A stretch of DNA of 64,000 nucleotides from Microbispora hainanensis (GTDB lineage: Bacteria; Actinomycetota; Actinomycetes; Streptosporangiales; Streptosporangiaceae). The notes under the pieces were generated by a model. It ran no database searches. It had not been told where the DNA came from and worked only from the letters and a program-made list of their open reading frames with translations. A program made the translations under genes and the position numbers. Within the stretch, counting starts at the first letter, position 1; the number at the start of each line of letters is the position of its first letter. The stretch lies in the NCBI RefSeq assembly GCF_006874475.1, contig NZ_VIRM01000054.1, positions 1 through 64,000 of the forward strand. The letters run 5' to 3'. Positions 27,931-36,205 of this stretch are shown piece after piece.

Positions 27931-28461
27931 ATGCGGGAGGCGTGGAGCACCTGGGGACATGTCGTGGTCGCGACCGTCTGCACCGTTCCCGTGGCCGCTC
28001 TCGCCGTCCTGCTCCTGTCCCGCCGCCGCGCCCGCCGGGGACATCCCGCTCCCCTCCGCGCGTCCGTCGCGGACGTGGTCATGGTGGCCGGGACCGCCCC
28101 CTGGATCTGGATGATCCTCACTCCGGGGTCGGAAGAGGGCGTGCACCTCGTCCCCCTGGTGGACCTGGCGGGCCAGCTCGCGCTCCTGTCACCGGGAGCG
28201 GCCGTCGTGCAGATCGGCGGCAACCTCCTGGTCTTCGCCGCGCTCGGCGCGATGCTCCCGGTCCGCTCCGCGCGCTTCACCTCGCCCGCGGCGGTGGCCG
28301 CCGTCGCGGCCACCGCCTCACTCGGCGTCGAACTCCTCCAGTTCGGCCTGCGGCTCGGCCGGGTGAGCTCCGTGGACGACGTGATCCTCAACGCGGCGGG
28401 CGCGGTGCTCGCCGCGCTCTGCACCCGGCGGTGGTGGGCCCGCCGAGCGGAGACGAGTTGA
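27931..28461 (+). CDS. VanZ-family membrane protein
   Basis: A 176-residue membrane protein with about five hydrophobic segments. The VanZ pattern is seen in QIGGNLLVFAALGAMLPVR, ASLGVELLQFGLRLGRVSSV and DDVILNAAGAVLAAL. VanZ-like proteins of this kind are widespread in actinobacteria and mostly unrelated to glycopeptide resistance. It is convergent with ygfZ, 7 bp away. Confidence 0.82.
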   Translation: MREAWSTWGHVVVATVCTVPVAALAVLLLSRRRARRGHPAPLRASVADVVMVAGTAPWIWMILTPGSEEGVHLVPLVDLAGQLALLSPGAAVVQIGGNLLVFAALGAMLPVRSARFTSPAAVAAVAATASLGVELLQFGLRLGRVSSVDDVILNAAGAVLAALCTRRWWARRAETS

Positions 28462-28468
28462 GCGGCGG

Positions 28469-29575
28469 CTATCGGATGCGGCGGCGGAGGGCGGGGTCGA
28501 TCGTCACGTTGCGCCCGGCGTCCGGCGGCACCACGACCTCCTGGCTCGCCGCCACACCGCCCGCCAGCAGGTCGACGTCCACCGGCACCGTACGCTTCAC
28601 GACCGCGAGGGCGATCGGGCCCAGCTCGTAGTGGCGGGCCGACGAGCCCACGAAGCCGATCTGGCCCGGCGCGGCCGCGCCTTCCACGGCGCCCTCCACA
28701 GCGCCCTCCGCCGCGCCCTCCACCGCGCCCTCCGCCGCGGCCCCCGGCTCGGCCTGGGCCGGCGTGCCGGCACCGAGGGTCACCGGGGCGCCGTGCGGAG
28801 GCAGCTCGTCCACGCTGCCGTCGAGATGCAGGAAGACCAGGCGGCGGGGCGGGTGGCCGAGGTTGTGCACGCGGGCGACCGTCTCCTGACCCCGGTAGCA
28901 CCCCTTGGTCAGGTGCACGGCCACGTCGATCCAGCCGACCTCGTGGGGGATCGTCTTGTGGTCGGTATCGAACCCGAGCCTGGGCACGTGGGCGGCGATG
29001 CGCAGCGCCTCGTAGGCCCACAGGCCGGCGGGGCGCAGGCCCAGCGCGTCGGGGAGGCCGCCCAGCCGCTCGCGCGGCACGAGCAGGTCGCCGCCTATGG
29101 CGACGGCCCCTTCCACCGGTGTGCCCGCGCTCGCGTCCGGAGCCGGCGGGGCGAGCGAGACCACCGCGTAGTCCGAGGTGACGTCGGCGACCTCGACCCG
29201 CAGCATGAACCGCATCTTCTCCAGGAAGCCGACCAGTTCGGCCGAGGTGCCCGGCTCCACGTGGGCCCACACGGCCTCGCCGTCGTCCACGAGCGTGAGG
29301 TGGTGCTCGACGCGGCCCTGCGGGTCGAGCAGCAGCGCCTGCGTGGGCGTGCCCGGCTGGAGCGTGTCGAGCTTCTGCGAGCTGAGGCTGTTGAGCCAGC
29401 TCAGCCGGTCGGGCCCGCTGATCCGCACGACCTCGCGGTTGCTCCGGTCGACCAGCGCCCGCCCGGCGGCCAGTGCGCGCTGCTCGGCGTAGGGATCGCC
29501 GTAGTGGGCCGCGACCGTCTCGTCCGGCGCCTGCGCGGCGACCGCACCGGATGTGTCTAGCAAAGGGCTCCGCAT
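28469..29575 (-). CDS. ygfZ: Folate-binding protein YgfZ (iron-sulfur maintenance)
   Basis: A 368-residue GcvT-fold protein. The YgfZ signature is present: KGCYRGQETVARVHNLGHPP, with the conserved Cys. YgfZ helps maintain some Fe-S enzymes with tetrahydrofolate. Between this motif and the C-terminal barrel lies an insertion made of GAVE/GAAE tetrapeptides (EGAVEGAAEGAVEGAVEGAA), encoded by 12-bp repeats at about 28680-28745; homologues usually have a short loop. The reading frame stays intact. Confidence 0.9.
   Translation of the reverse strand: MRSPLLDTSGAVAAQAPDETVAAHYGDPYAEQRALAAGRALVDRSNREVVRISGPDRLSWLNSLSSQKLDTLQPGTPTQALLLDPQGRVEHHLTLVDDGEAVWAHVEPGTSAELVGFLEKMRFMLRVEVADVTSDYAVVSLAPPAPDASAGTPVEGAVAIGGDLLVPRERLGGLPDALGLRPAGLWAYEALRIAAHVPRLGFDTDHKTIPHEVGWIDVAVHLTKGCYRGQETVARVHNLGHPPRRLVFLHLDGSVDELPPHGAPVTLGAGTPAQAEPGAAAEGAVEGAAEGAVEGAVEGAAAPGQIGFVGSSARHYELGPIALAVVKRTVPVDVDLLAGGVAASQEVVVPPDAGRNVTIDPALRRRIR
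28677..28745. repeat. 12-bp in-frame repeats in ygfZ
   Basis: Imperfect copies of GCGCCCTCCACC / GCGCCCTCCGCC follow one another about five times and encode Gly-Ala-(Val/Ala)-Glu units within ygfZ. Confidence 0.85.
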
Positions 29576-29655
29576 GTGTCCAAGGCTATTCGGTCCCCCG
29601 CCGCGGTCGCGGCGACGCCCGGCTCGCCTGTGGACAACCTGACTGTGGCCGGCCG

Positions 29656-31239
29656 TCAGCGCGGCACCCGCCGGAGGGCGACCAGCGCGACGTCGTCCTC
29701 ACGGGCGCCGAAGGTCGCGATCAGCCGGTCGCAGAAGCCCTCCAGGTCGTCGCCCACGTCCTCGGCCTGCTGGCGGGCGACCTCCAGGCTCTCGTCGAGC
29801 AGTTTGTCGCGGTCTTCGATCAACCCGTCGGTGAACAGCAGAACGGTGGCGTCGTCGGGCAGCCGCACCCGGTCCACCCGATACTGCTCGTGGGCCACGC
29901 CGAGCAGCAGGTTGCCGAACCGGTGATAGGCCGCCCCCGCGCCGGCCAGCAGCGGCGGGATGTGCCCGGCGTTGACGATCTCGGTGTCCCCCGTCGCGGG
30001 ATCGATCAGCATCAGGCAGACGGTCGCCGTCATGCCGGGGTGGTAGCGCCGCAGGACGGCGTTGAGCAGGCTCATCGACCGGGCGGGATCGACCTCGTCG
30101 ATCACCGACGCCCGCAGCGCGTAGCGCAGCTCGGCCATCACGGTGGCGGCGTGCAGCGAGTGGCCCTGCACGTCGCCGAGCGCGACCAGGACCCGATCGC
30201 CGAGGGGCAGGACCTCGTAGAAGTCGCCGCCCACCTCCACGTTGTCCACCGCCGGCTGGTAGCGCACGCTGATCCGCAGGCCGGGCACCCGGGGGATCGC
30301 GGCGGGCAGCAGGCTGCGCTGCAACGTGAGCGAGATCGTGTGCTCCTCCGCGTAGGCGCGGGCCGCGTCGACCGCCAGCGCCAGCGCCTGGCCGAGCTGC
30401 CGCAGCAGGCTGAGCTCCTCGCCGTCGAGCGGCGCGTCCGTCTCCACTCCGAGGAACACCGGCGACCGGCCCGTCTTCGTACGGCACAGCACGCCCGCCA
30501 CACGGGCGACGATGTCGCTGTCGGGCACGAGGCGGGCCCAGGTCGCGCTGTCGATCTCGAACGCCTGCACGCCGGGGGACTCCCCGATGGAGATCGTGCT
30601 CAGCCGCTCCAGGGTGTCGGGATGGACCAGCCGTGGCGCCGCGTGCTCCCCCGGCCGGGCGGAGAACCTGCGCACTCTGCCGTCCGGCGGGATCGCCAGC
30701 ACCCGCGAGTAGCGCTCCAGCAGGCGGGAGCAGCCCTCGGCGGCCACCGACAGGAGCCCTTCGAAGTCCTCCGCCTGGTTCATCTCCAGCGTGATCTCGG
30801 CCAGCTCGCTCAGCCTGGCCGCCATCCGCTCGGCACGCTGCCGCGCCCGGTAGTAGCGCAGGGTCGCCCGCACGGTCGCCGCGAACTCGTCGGGCTGGAT
30901 CGGCTCGGAGAGGTACGCGTCGGCGCCCCGTTCCAGCCCCTCGGCGCGGTCGGCCGGGGTGACGGCGTTGCCGGACACCTGGATCACCGGGATCGAGGCG
31001 GTCTCCGGGTCCGCCTTGATCTTCTCGCACACCTCGATGCCGTCCACGTCGGGCATCCGTACGTCGAGGATGACGAGGTCGGGCTTGAGCTCGCCGACGA
31101 CGGCCAGCGCCTCCTCGCCTCCGCCGGCCTCGATGACCCGGTGTCCGCCGCGGCGCAGCCAGCTCGCCAGGATGTAGCGCTTGGTGGGCACGTCGTCGAC
31201 GACCAGCACCGTCGCCGCGGCGTCAATCTCGAGTGCCAT
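29656..31239 (-). CDS. Receiver-GAF-PP2C (SpoIIE-type) phosphatase
   Basis: A 527-residue output protein. An N-terminal receiver domain (VLVVDDVPTKRYILASWLRR; phospho-acceptor in LVILDVRMPDVDG; Lys position replaced in DAYLSEPIQPDEF, where Glu stands for Lys) is followed by a coiled linker, a GAF-like region at about 150-300 and an RsbU/SpoIIE PP2C domain. The PP2C motifs are VGGDFYEVLPLGDRVLVALG, DVQGHSLHAATVMAELRYAL and LLFTDGLIEDRD. It would dephosphorylate an anti-sigma-factor antagonist. Last gene of the stressosome operon; its start overlaps the hybrid kinase by 17 bp. The altered receiver Lys may change signalling. Confidence 0.9.
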   Translation of the reverse strand: MALEIDAAATVLVVDDVPTKRYILASWLRRGGHRVIEAGGGEEALAVVGELKPDLVILDVRMPDVDGIEVCEKIKADPETASIPVIQVSGNAVTPADRAEGLERGADAYLSEPIQPDEFAATVRATLRYYRARQRAERMAARLSELAEITLEMNQAEDFEGLLSVAAEGCSRLLERYSRVLAIPPDGRVRRFSARPGEHAAPRLVHPDTLERLSTISIGESPGVQAFEIDSATWARLVPDSDIVARVAGVLCRTKTGRSPVFLGVETDAPLDGEELSLLRQLGQALALAVDAARAYAEEHTISLTLQRSLLPAAIPRVPGLRISVRYQPAVDNVEVGGDFYEVLPLGDRVLVALGDVQGHSLHAATVMAELRYALRASVIDEVDPARSMSLLNAVLRRYHPGMTATVCLMLIDPATGDTEIVNAGHIPPLLAGAGAAYHRFGNLLLGVAHEQYRVDRVRLPDDATVLLFTDGLIEDRDKLLDESLEVARQQAEDVGDDLEGFCDRLIATFGAREDDVALVALRRVPR

Positions 31240-32929
31240 GCCCGTCCCCCTTCACGTTCCCGGCGCTGTCGCGTACGGCCTCCCGGATCGCCTCCAGAAG
31301 CCGATCCCTGCGCAGCCCGTGCTTCGGCAGCACAGGATGCAGCGGTCCCGGCTGCTCGGACACCACCGACACGACGACCGCGGGAATGCCGCGCAGGGCG
31401 TCGTCCTCCGCCATCCGGTGCAGCAGCGCCGTGCCGTCGAGGCGCGGCATGAGCAGGTCGATCAGGACCACCTCCGGGGGCCGCTCACGCATCAGCTCCA
31501 GGGCCTCGACGCCGTCGGCCGCCTCGTCCACCGCGGCGGCGAACCCGAAGAGCATCCGCCGGGCCACCGCGCGGAAGCCCGCGTCGTCGTCGGCCACGAG
31601 CACCCGGCCCACCTCCGGACCGGCCGTCCGGTGCGGCACCCGCAGCGTGGCGGTGGTGCCCTCGCCGGGCGTGCTCGCCAGTTCAAGGGTGCCACCGAGC
31701 GCCTCCGCCAGCCTCCGCGCGTACGGCAGGCCGAGACCGGTGCCCTTCGCCCTGAGCTGCAGCGCCCCGGGCACCTGGTAGAACTCCTCGAAGACGCGCT
31801 CCAGGTGCTCGGGGAGAATGCCCACACCGGTGTCGGTGACGGTGAAGACCACCTCCGCCATCGCGGAGTCCACGACGGCCGCCAGCCGCACCTCCCCATA
31901 TTCGGTGAACTTCAGCGCGTTCGACAGCAGGTTGCGCAGGATGGTGGTCAGCATGCCCTCGTCGACGAACATCTCGCCGATCTCGCCCGACACGTCGACC
32001 GACAGCGTGACCCCGTCGGCCGGTCCGGTGGGCTGGAGCGTCATGCGCAGCTCCTCGGCAAGGGCGACCACGTCCACCATCGACGGATGCGGGTCCAGCC
32101 GCCCCGACTCGGCCTTGGCCAGGTCGAGCAGCTCCCCCACCAGCGCCAGCAGGGTCTCCGCGGACGTGCCGACGAGCGTGATCTGGTGCTCCTGCTCCTC
32201 GCTCAGCGGATCCCCGCCCGAGCCGAGCAGCAGCCGCACCAGCCCGATGATCGAGTTGAGCGGCAGCCGCAGCTCGTGGCTCACGCTGGCCCAGAACCGC
32301 TGCCTGGCCTCGGCCGCCTGCCGGAGCTGGGACGACTTCTCGTCCAGCTCGGCGTAGAGCGCCACGACGCCGCGGTTGGTCTCCTCCAGCTCGGCCGACA
32401 GCTGGTTGTAGAGCGCCACGACGCCCTGGTTGGTCTCGGTCAGCTCCGCGTTGAGCCGGAGCACCTCCTCCAGGGTGGCGGCCAGCTCCCTGTTCTGCTC
32501 CCGCAGCACGTCAAGGGCCGCCGTGGACGGCGAGCGGCGGGCCAGCTCCTCGCGGATGCCGTCGAGCGTCCGGCGGCTGTGGTGCCCGGGCACCCGCTTC
32601 ACGAGCGTGACGCGTCCGTCCTCGGCCGACAGCGCGATCTCGTCGACCATGCGACCGGCCAGCTTCACGCCCTCGGTCTGCCGCACGTCGGCGCCGTGGG
32701 GATAGTCCACGGTGATGACCAGCCGGTCCTCACGCAGGTCGAAGACGACGACGCTCCCGGCGCCCCGGGTCAGCGCCTCCCGGCCGATCTCGCTGAGCGC
32801 GGTCGCCACCCGGATCTGATCCTGTGATTCCAGCCCGACGAGTTCGGCGATCCAGCGGCCCAGTTGCCGTACGGCGAAGACGTCCTGGTCCCTGCGGATC
32901 TCCGCGCGGGTGAGCACCTCGCCCATCAC
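31223..32929 (-). CDS. Hybrid histidine kinase with N-terminal RsbT-like domain
   Basis: A 568-residue cytoplasmic protein with no membrane helix. Residues about 20-115 look like an RsbW/RsbT-type ATPase fold (ATALSEIGREALTRGAGSVV). A coiled coil with two near-identical ETNQGVVALYNQL / ETNRGVVALYAEL repeats follows. Then come the HisKA box (FWASVSHELRLPLNSIIGLV), a HATPase domain (LRNLLSNALKFTEYGEV, TDTGVGILPEHLERVFEEFY, GTGLGLPYARRLAEALGG) and a C-terminal receiver (VLVADDDAGFRAVARRML; acceptor Asp in VVLIDLLMPRLDG). It likely passes phosphate to the following receiver-PP2C protein. The start overlaps the previous gene by 4 bp. Confidence 0.9.
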   Translation of the reverse strand: MMGEVLTRAEIRRDQDVFAVRQLGRWIAELVGLESQDQIRVATALSEIGREALTRGAGSVVVFDLREDRLVITVDYPHGADVRQTEGVKLAGRMVDEIALSAEDGRVTLVKRVPGHHSRRTLDGIREELARRSPSTAALDVLREQNRELAATLEEVLRLNAELTETNQGVVALYNQLSAELEETNRGVVALYAELDEKSSQLRQAAEARQRFWASVSHELRLPLNSIIGLVRLLLGSGGDPLSEEQEHQITLVGTSAETLLALVGELLDLAKAESGRLDPHPSMVDVVALAEELRMTLQPTGPADGVTLSVDVSGEIGEMFVDEGMLTTILRNLLSNALKFTEYGEVRLAAVVDSAMAEVVFTVTDTGVGILPEHLERVFEEFYQVPGALQLRAKGTGLGLPYARRLAEALGGTLELASTPGEGTTATLRVPHRTAGPEVGRVLVADDDAGFRAVARRMLFGFAAAVDEAADGVEALELMRERPPEVVLIDLLMPRLDGTALLHRMAEDDALRGIPAVVVSVVSEQPGPLHPVLPKHGLRRDRLLEAIREAVRDSAGNVKGDGHGTRD

Positions 32930-33927
32930 TGCCCCTGTTTGACGGTGACGACGCAGGCGTCGTCCCTGCGGCTGCCGGCGTCGCGCAGCAGGGTCGCGCC
33001 CACCACGGCCGGGGAATGGGCGAAGAGTCCGGGGAAGGAGGCGGGGTCCCAGCGGTCGGTGAGACCGTCGGAGTGGAGCACCACCGTGGCGTGCGGCGGC
33101 AGCGCGTACTCGTACTGCCGGGGACGCCTGCCCTTGTGCCCGGCGATGCCGGGCAGCGAGATCATCCCCTGACGGCCCTCGGCATGGGCGATCCAGCCCG
33201 AGACGTTGCCCAGGCCGGCGAACGTGACGCTCTCACGGCCCACCCGCACGACCGCGACCGCCCCGCCCCGGGTGTGGCCCAGCCCCCGGTGCAGGCGTTC
33301 GAGGGCGACGACAGGAAGGGCGTTCGGCTCCTCCATGAAGATCCGTACGGCCTCTCGGGAGGCGTGCGCGGCGAGGCCGCCGTGGCCGAGGCCGTCGCAG
33401 ACCAGCACGCTGATCGTGTCGCCGTCGTCGGCGAAGGCGAAGGCGTCGCCGCACACGCTCTCCTCGCCGATGGGACGGCGCAGCCCGCTCACCCGCAGCG
33501 GCGGGCCGGGCTGCCCGTCCGGGGTGAAGTGCATGACCAGCACGGTGCCCCTGCCGGGCACCGAGTAGACGTCCCAGCCGGTGGCCATGCGGGCGATCGC
33601 CCCGAGGCCGATGCCGAGCGTGCCCGAGGTGGAGTAGCCGTCGCGCAGGGCGCGGCCGAGGTCGGCGATTCCGGGGCCCTTGTCGACGGCCACGAGCTCG
33701 ACCGCGCCCGGCCGCTCCGGGTGGGGGCGTACGAGCACGGCGCCGTCCACCGCGTGCTTGACCAGGTTCGAGACCGCCTCGGTCACCGCCACCGCGACCT
33801 GACCGGTGCGGTTCTGGTCGAACCCCGAGGCCATGGCCAGCGCGACCGCCGTCCTGCGCACCGCGCCGATCACGCTCGGATCGGCGGTGGACACCCAGAC
33901 GTCCTCATACCGGTGCGTCATCGTCAT
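32926..33927 (-). CDS. RsbT-like kinase domain fused to PP2C phosphatase (RsbX-like)
   Basis: A 333-residue two-domain protein. Residues about 10-135 are a GHKL ATPase of the RsbT/RsbW type (AVTEAVSNLVKHAVDGAV, DKGPGIADLGRALRDGYSTS, GTLGIGLGAIARMATGWDVY). Residues about 150-330 are a compact PP2C domain of RsbX type (CGDAFAFADDGDTISVLVCD, GLGHGGLAAHASREAVRIF, VLHSDGLTDRWDP). RsbX resets the stressosome by dephosphorylating RsbR and RsbS. Here a kinase-like and a phosphatase domain share one chain. It lies 1 bp after rsbT. Confidence 0.9.
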   Translation of the reverse strand: MTMTHRYEDVWVSTADPSVIGAVRRTAVALAMASGFDQNRTGQVAVAVTEAVSNLVKHAVDGAVLVRPHPERPGAVELVAVDKGPGIADLGRALRDGYSTSGTLGIGLGAIARMATGWDVYSVPGRGTVLVMHFTPDGQPGPPLRVSGLRRPIGEESVCGDAFAFADDGDTISVLVCDGLGHGGLAAHASREAVRIFMEEPNALPVVALERLHRGLGHTRGGAVAVVRVGRESVTFAGLGNVSGWIAHAEGRQGMISLPGIAGHKGRRPRQYEYALPPHATVVLHSDGLTDRWDPASFPGLFAHSPAVVGATLLRDAGSRRDDACVVTVKQGQ

Positions 33928-33928
33928 G

Positions 33929-34330
33929 TCACCGGCCCCACTTGGTGACCGTGACGCTGGTGCCCTCGCCGGGAGCGGAGACGAGGTCGAACTCGTCCAC
34001 GAGCCGCCGCGAGCCGCTCAGCCCGAGTCCCAGCCCCCCGGCGGTGCTCCAGCCCTCGGTCAGCGCCTGCTCGATGTCCGGGATGCCCGGCCCCTCGTCC
34101 GTGAAGACGAGCCGCAGGCCCGGCCGCCGCCCGCCCTCCAGCACCTCGATCACCACCCGGCCTCCGCCGGCGTGCACGAGGGCGTTCCTGGCCAGTTCGC
34201 TGGCGGCGGTCACGATCTTCGTCTGGTCGACCAGGGAGAGCCCGATCTCCGCCGCGAGGGTCCTGGTCTGCTGACGCACGACGACGACGTCACCGTTGGT
34301 GGCGATGGGCAGCTCCCGGGGCGCGCTCAC
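33929..34330 (-). CDS. rsbT: Serine/threonine-protein kinase RsbT
   Basis: A 133-residue GHKL-fold switch kinase. The N box is TAASELARNALVHAGGGRVV, the G1 box FTDEGPGIPDIEQALTEGWS, and the G2 box GGLGLGLSGSRRLVDEFDLV. RsbT phosphorylates RsbR and RsbS in the stressosome and, once released, activates a PP2C phosphatase. The start overlaps the rsbS stop by 4 bp. Family, size and order (R-S-T) agree. Confidence 0.94.
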   Translation of the reverse strand: MSAPRELPIATNGDVVVVRQQTRTLAAEIGLSLVDQTKIVTAASELARNALVHAGGGRVVIEVLEGGRRPGLRLVFTDEGPGIPDIEQALTEGWSTAGGLGLGLSGSRRLVDEFDLVSAPGEGTSVTVTKWGR

Positions 34331-34692
34331 CCCGCGCCGCCCCTGACGTGCTCCAGCATCGCGACGCCCTTCTCCAGGTTGAGCGCCGTGCGCACGCCGC
34401 CGAGCGACAGTCCCAGCTCGACCAGTGTGATCGCCACCGCGGGACGCATGCCGACCACGACGGTCTCCGCGTCGAGCATGCGGGTGATCGCGGCGATCGT
34501 GGAGAACATGCGGCCGATGAACGAGTCGACGATCTCGACGGCCGTGATGTCGATGATGACCCCGCGCGCACCTGTGGAGACCACCATGTCTGCCAGGTCC
34601 TCCTGCAGGGCCAGCACGCTCTGGTCGTCCAGGTCGATCTGGATCGAGACGATCAGGATGTCGCCGAGCTTCAGAATCGGCACCCGTTGCAT
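34327..34692 (-). CDS. rsbS: Stressosome scaffold protein RsbS (STAS)
   Basis: A single STAS domain of 121 residues, highly similar in pattern to Bacillus RsbS (VPILKLGDILIVSIQIDLDD; AETVVVGMRPAVAITLVELG). The acceptor position, Ser59 in B. subtilis within DISA, appears here as Thr50 in DITAVEIVDSF. RsbS with RsbR forms the scaffold that holds RsbT. The ATG overlaps the rsbR stop (ATGA). Confidence 0.93.
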   Translation of the reverse strand: MQRVPILKLGDILIVSIQIDLDDQSVLALQEDLADMVVSTGARGVIIDITAVEIVDSFIGRMFSTIAAITRMLDAETVVVGMRPAVAITLVELGLSLGGVRTALNLEKGVAMLEHVRGGAG

Positions 34693-35567
34693 CAGGCGCG
34701 CTCCGCCCTGACCGCGACCCTCGTCTTCGCCGCGCCCGTGATCTCCACGCCGCTCCGCTTCAGCGCGTACGACAGCGCGTCGGCCAGCGAGGCCTTGGTG
34801 ACGATGTCGCCGAACTCGATGCCCAGCGTGACGATCGTGTGCGCGATCTGCGGGCGGATGCCGGAGATGACGCATTCCGCGCCCATCAGCCGGGCGGCGA
34901 CGACGGTCTTGAGCAGGTGCTGGGCGACCTGCGTGTCGACGGCGGGCACGCCGGTGATGTCGATGACCGCGTGCTCCGAGCCGGTGTCGACCAGGGTCTG
35001 CAGCAGCTTCTCCATGACGACCTGGGTGCGGGCCGAGTCGAGCGTGCCGACGAGCGGCACGGCGACGATGCCCTCCCACAGCTTGACCACGGGCGTCGAG
35101 AGTTCGAGCAGCTGCTCGGCCTGGTCGAGGATGATCCTCTCCCGGGCGGCGGTGTAGGTCTCGAAGGTGAACAGGCCCAGGTCGTCGACGAGCCGGGAGA
35201 ACCACACGAACCCGCGCAGCGCCTCCGGGCCGCCGTCGGCCTCGGCCGCCTCGTACAACGCCTCCTTGAGCGAGAAGACGAGCCGCGCGGTGTCGGAGGG
35301 GGTGTGCCCCTGCCGGACGCGGGCGCGGGAGAGCTCGGCGAGCAGCCCGCGTACGTCGGCGAAGTCTCCGTCGTCGCTGCTGAGAGCGGTGCGCAACGCC
35401 TCGTAGAGGTCACGGAGGTCGTCGGGAGACGCTCCGGACAACTGGGTCCATCGCTGGAGCAACCGCTCCTCGCTGGACAGAAAAAGTTCGACTATGCGCC
35501 GCCTGGCGGCGTCCGCGGGAACGGTCACCCTCATCTCCTGACGATCGGCGTATGCGCCACTCGTCAC
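34692..35567 (-). CDS. rsbR: Stressosome protein RsbR (RsbRD + STAS)
   Basis: A 291-residue protein. The N-terminal helical domain (residues about 20-160: FLSSEERLLQRWTQLSGASP, TPSDTARLVFSLKEALYEAA) is of the RsbRD sensor type, not the globin-like type. The C-terminal STAS domain has both expected phospho-acceptor threonines, in IDITGVPAVDT and ISGIRPQIAHTIV, matching RsbR Thr171 and Thr205. GTG 35567 is chosen; ATG 35534 has its AGGAG directly adjacent and too close. It is the first gene of a six-gene operon with overlapping ends. Confidence 0.9.
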   Translation of the reverse strand: MTSGAYADRQEMRVTVPADAARRRIVELFLSSEERLLQRWTQLSGASPDDLRDLYEALRTALSSDDGDFADVRGLLAELSRARVRQGHTPSDTARLVFSLKEALYEAAEADGGPEALRGFVWFSRLVDDLGLFTFETYTAARERIILDQAEQLLELSTPVVKLWEGIVAVPLVGTLDSARTQVVMEKLLQTLVDTGSEHAVIDITGVPAVDTQVAQHLLKTVVAARLMGAECVISGIRPQIAHTIVTLGIEFGDIVTKASLADALSYALKRSGVEITGAAKTRVAVRAERA

Positions 35568-35610
35568 GCTACCGGCCCCCGAGCATAGGCCCCAAAACGG
35601 ACCAGAATAG

Positions 35611-36024
35611 TCATAGCCGACATTTACTGCAATACCCGAAAACCGTCAGATGGCGGACGTCGGTCGCGAAGCCCAGTTCCTTGTCCAGTGCCGAGACGAG
35701 ACCGTCCACCATCTCGGGGGCCACCTCGGTGACCTCGCCGCACCCCCGGCAGACGAGGTGGACGTGATCGGCCTCGGAGGCGAGGTGATAGGTGGGAGCA
35801 CCGTGGCCGAGATGGGTGTGGGTGACCAGCCCGAGCTCCTCCAGGAGTTCGAGGGTCCGATAGACGGTCGAGATGTTGACGCCCCTGGCGGTCTGCTGCA
35901 CGCGGCAGCAGATGTCCTCAGGTGTGGCGTGTCCCAGCTCGGTTACCGCTTCCAGCACGAGCTGGCGCTGGGGGGTGATCCGGTAGCCGCGGGCGCGCAG
36001 CTCCTCGTGCCAAGTCTCGGCCAT
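35611..36024 (-). CDS. Fur-family metalloregulator (Nur-like)
   Basis: A 137-residue Fur-superfamily repressor. The winged helix has RARGYRITPQRQLVLEAVTE and GVNISTVYRTLELLEELGLV, followed by the metal-binding dimerisation domain (HTHLGHGAPTYHL, DHVHLVCRGCGEV) and a final CSKC. Details such as HLGHGAPTYHL and the gene next to nitrobindin resemble the nickel regulator Nur of Streptomyces, but Fur or Zur roles are not excluded. ATG 36024 gives the family's usual beginning. It lies downstream of the divergent small RNA-like unit. Confidence 0.88.
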   Translation of the reverse strand: MAETWHEELRARGYRITPQRQLVLEAVTELGHATPEDICCRVQQTARGVNISTVYRTLELLEELGLVTHTHLGHGAPTYHLASEADHVHLVCRGCGEVTEVAPEMVDGLVSALDKELGFATDVRHLTVFGYCSKCRL

Positions 36025-36102
36025 GCCCAGAGTGTAAGTCGTGCCCCGGGGGGCGTCTTCTCCGCTGCGGCGGAGGGGCGGGAACGTCACCGCATAAATT
36101 GT

Positions 36103-36132
36103 TTGCCCGCCCGCGCGACGATCGCATAGCGT
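36103..36132 (+). promoter_or_regulatory. Putative promoter of the smORF/RNA unit
   Basis: TTGCCC at 36103-36108 and TAGCGT at 36127-36132 are separated by 18 bp, fitting the actinobacterial housekeeping pattern (TTGnnn, TAnnnT). The start site would be near 36139, just ahead of a very strong ribosome site. Confidence 0.45.
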
Positions 36133-36163
36133 GAAGGCACGCAGAAGGGAGGTGGTCCAAACA

Positions 36164-36205
36164 ATGGTTGATCATTCTTGGGCTAGCGAGGTGGCTGTCC
36201 GCTAG
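36164..36205 (+). CDS. Putative 13-residue peptide with very strong ribosome site
   Basis: The peptide is MVDHSWASEVAVR followed by TAG. The sequence AGAAGGGAGGTGGTC at 36143-36157 matches the complement of the 16S rRNA 3' end at 13 of 15 positions and ends 6 bp before the ATG. Such a strong site for so short a frame suggests a leader peptide or regulatory translation event. Known cysteine, tryptophan or histidine leader patterns are not seen. No downstream plus-strand gene follows before a terminator-like structure. Confidence 0.45.
   Translation: MVDHSWASEVAVR

Noticed and set aside
31223-35567. Sigma factor expected in the stressosome operon
   Set aside because: No sigma-factor motif was found in any frame of the operon. 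The only sigma factor in the window is the ECF gene at 56505, which has its own anti-sigma partner.
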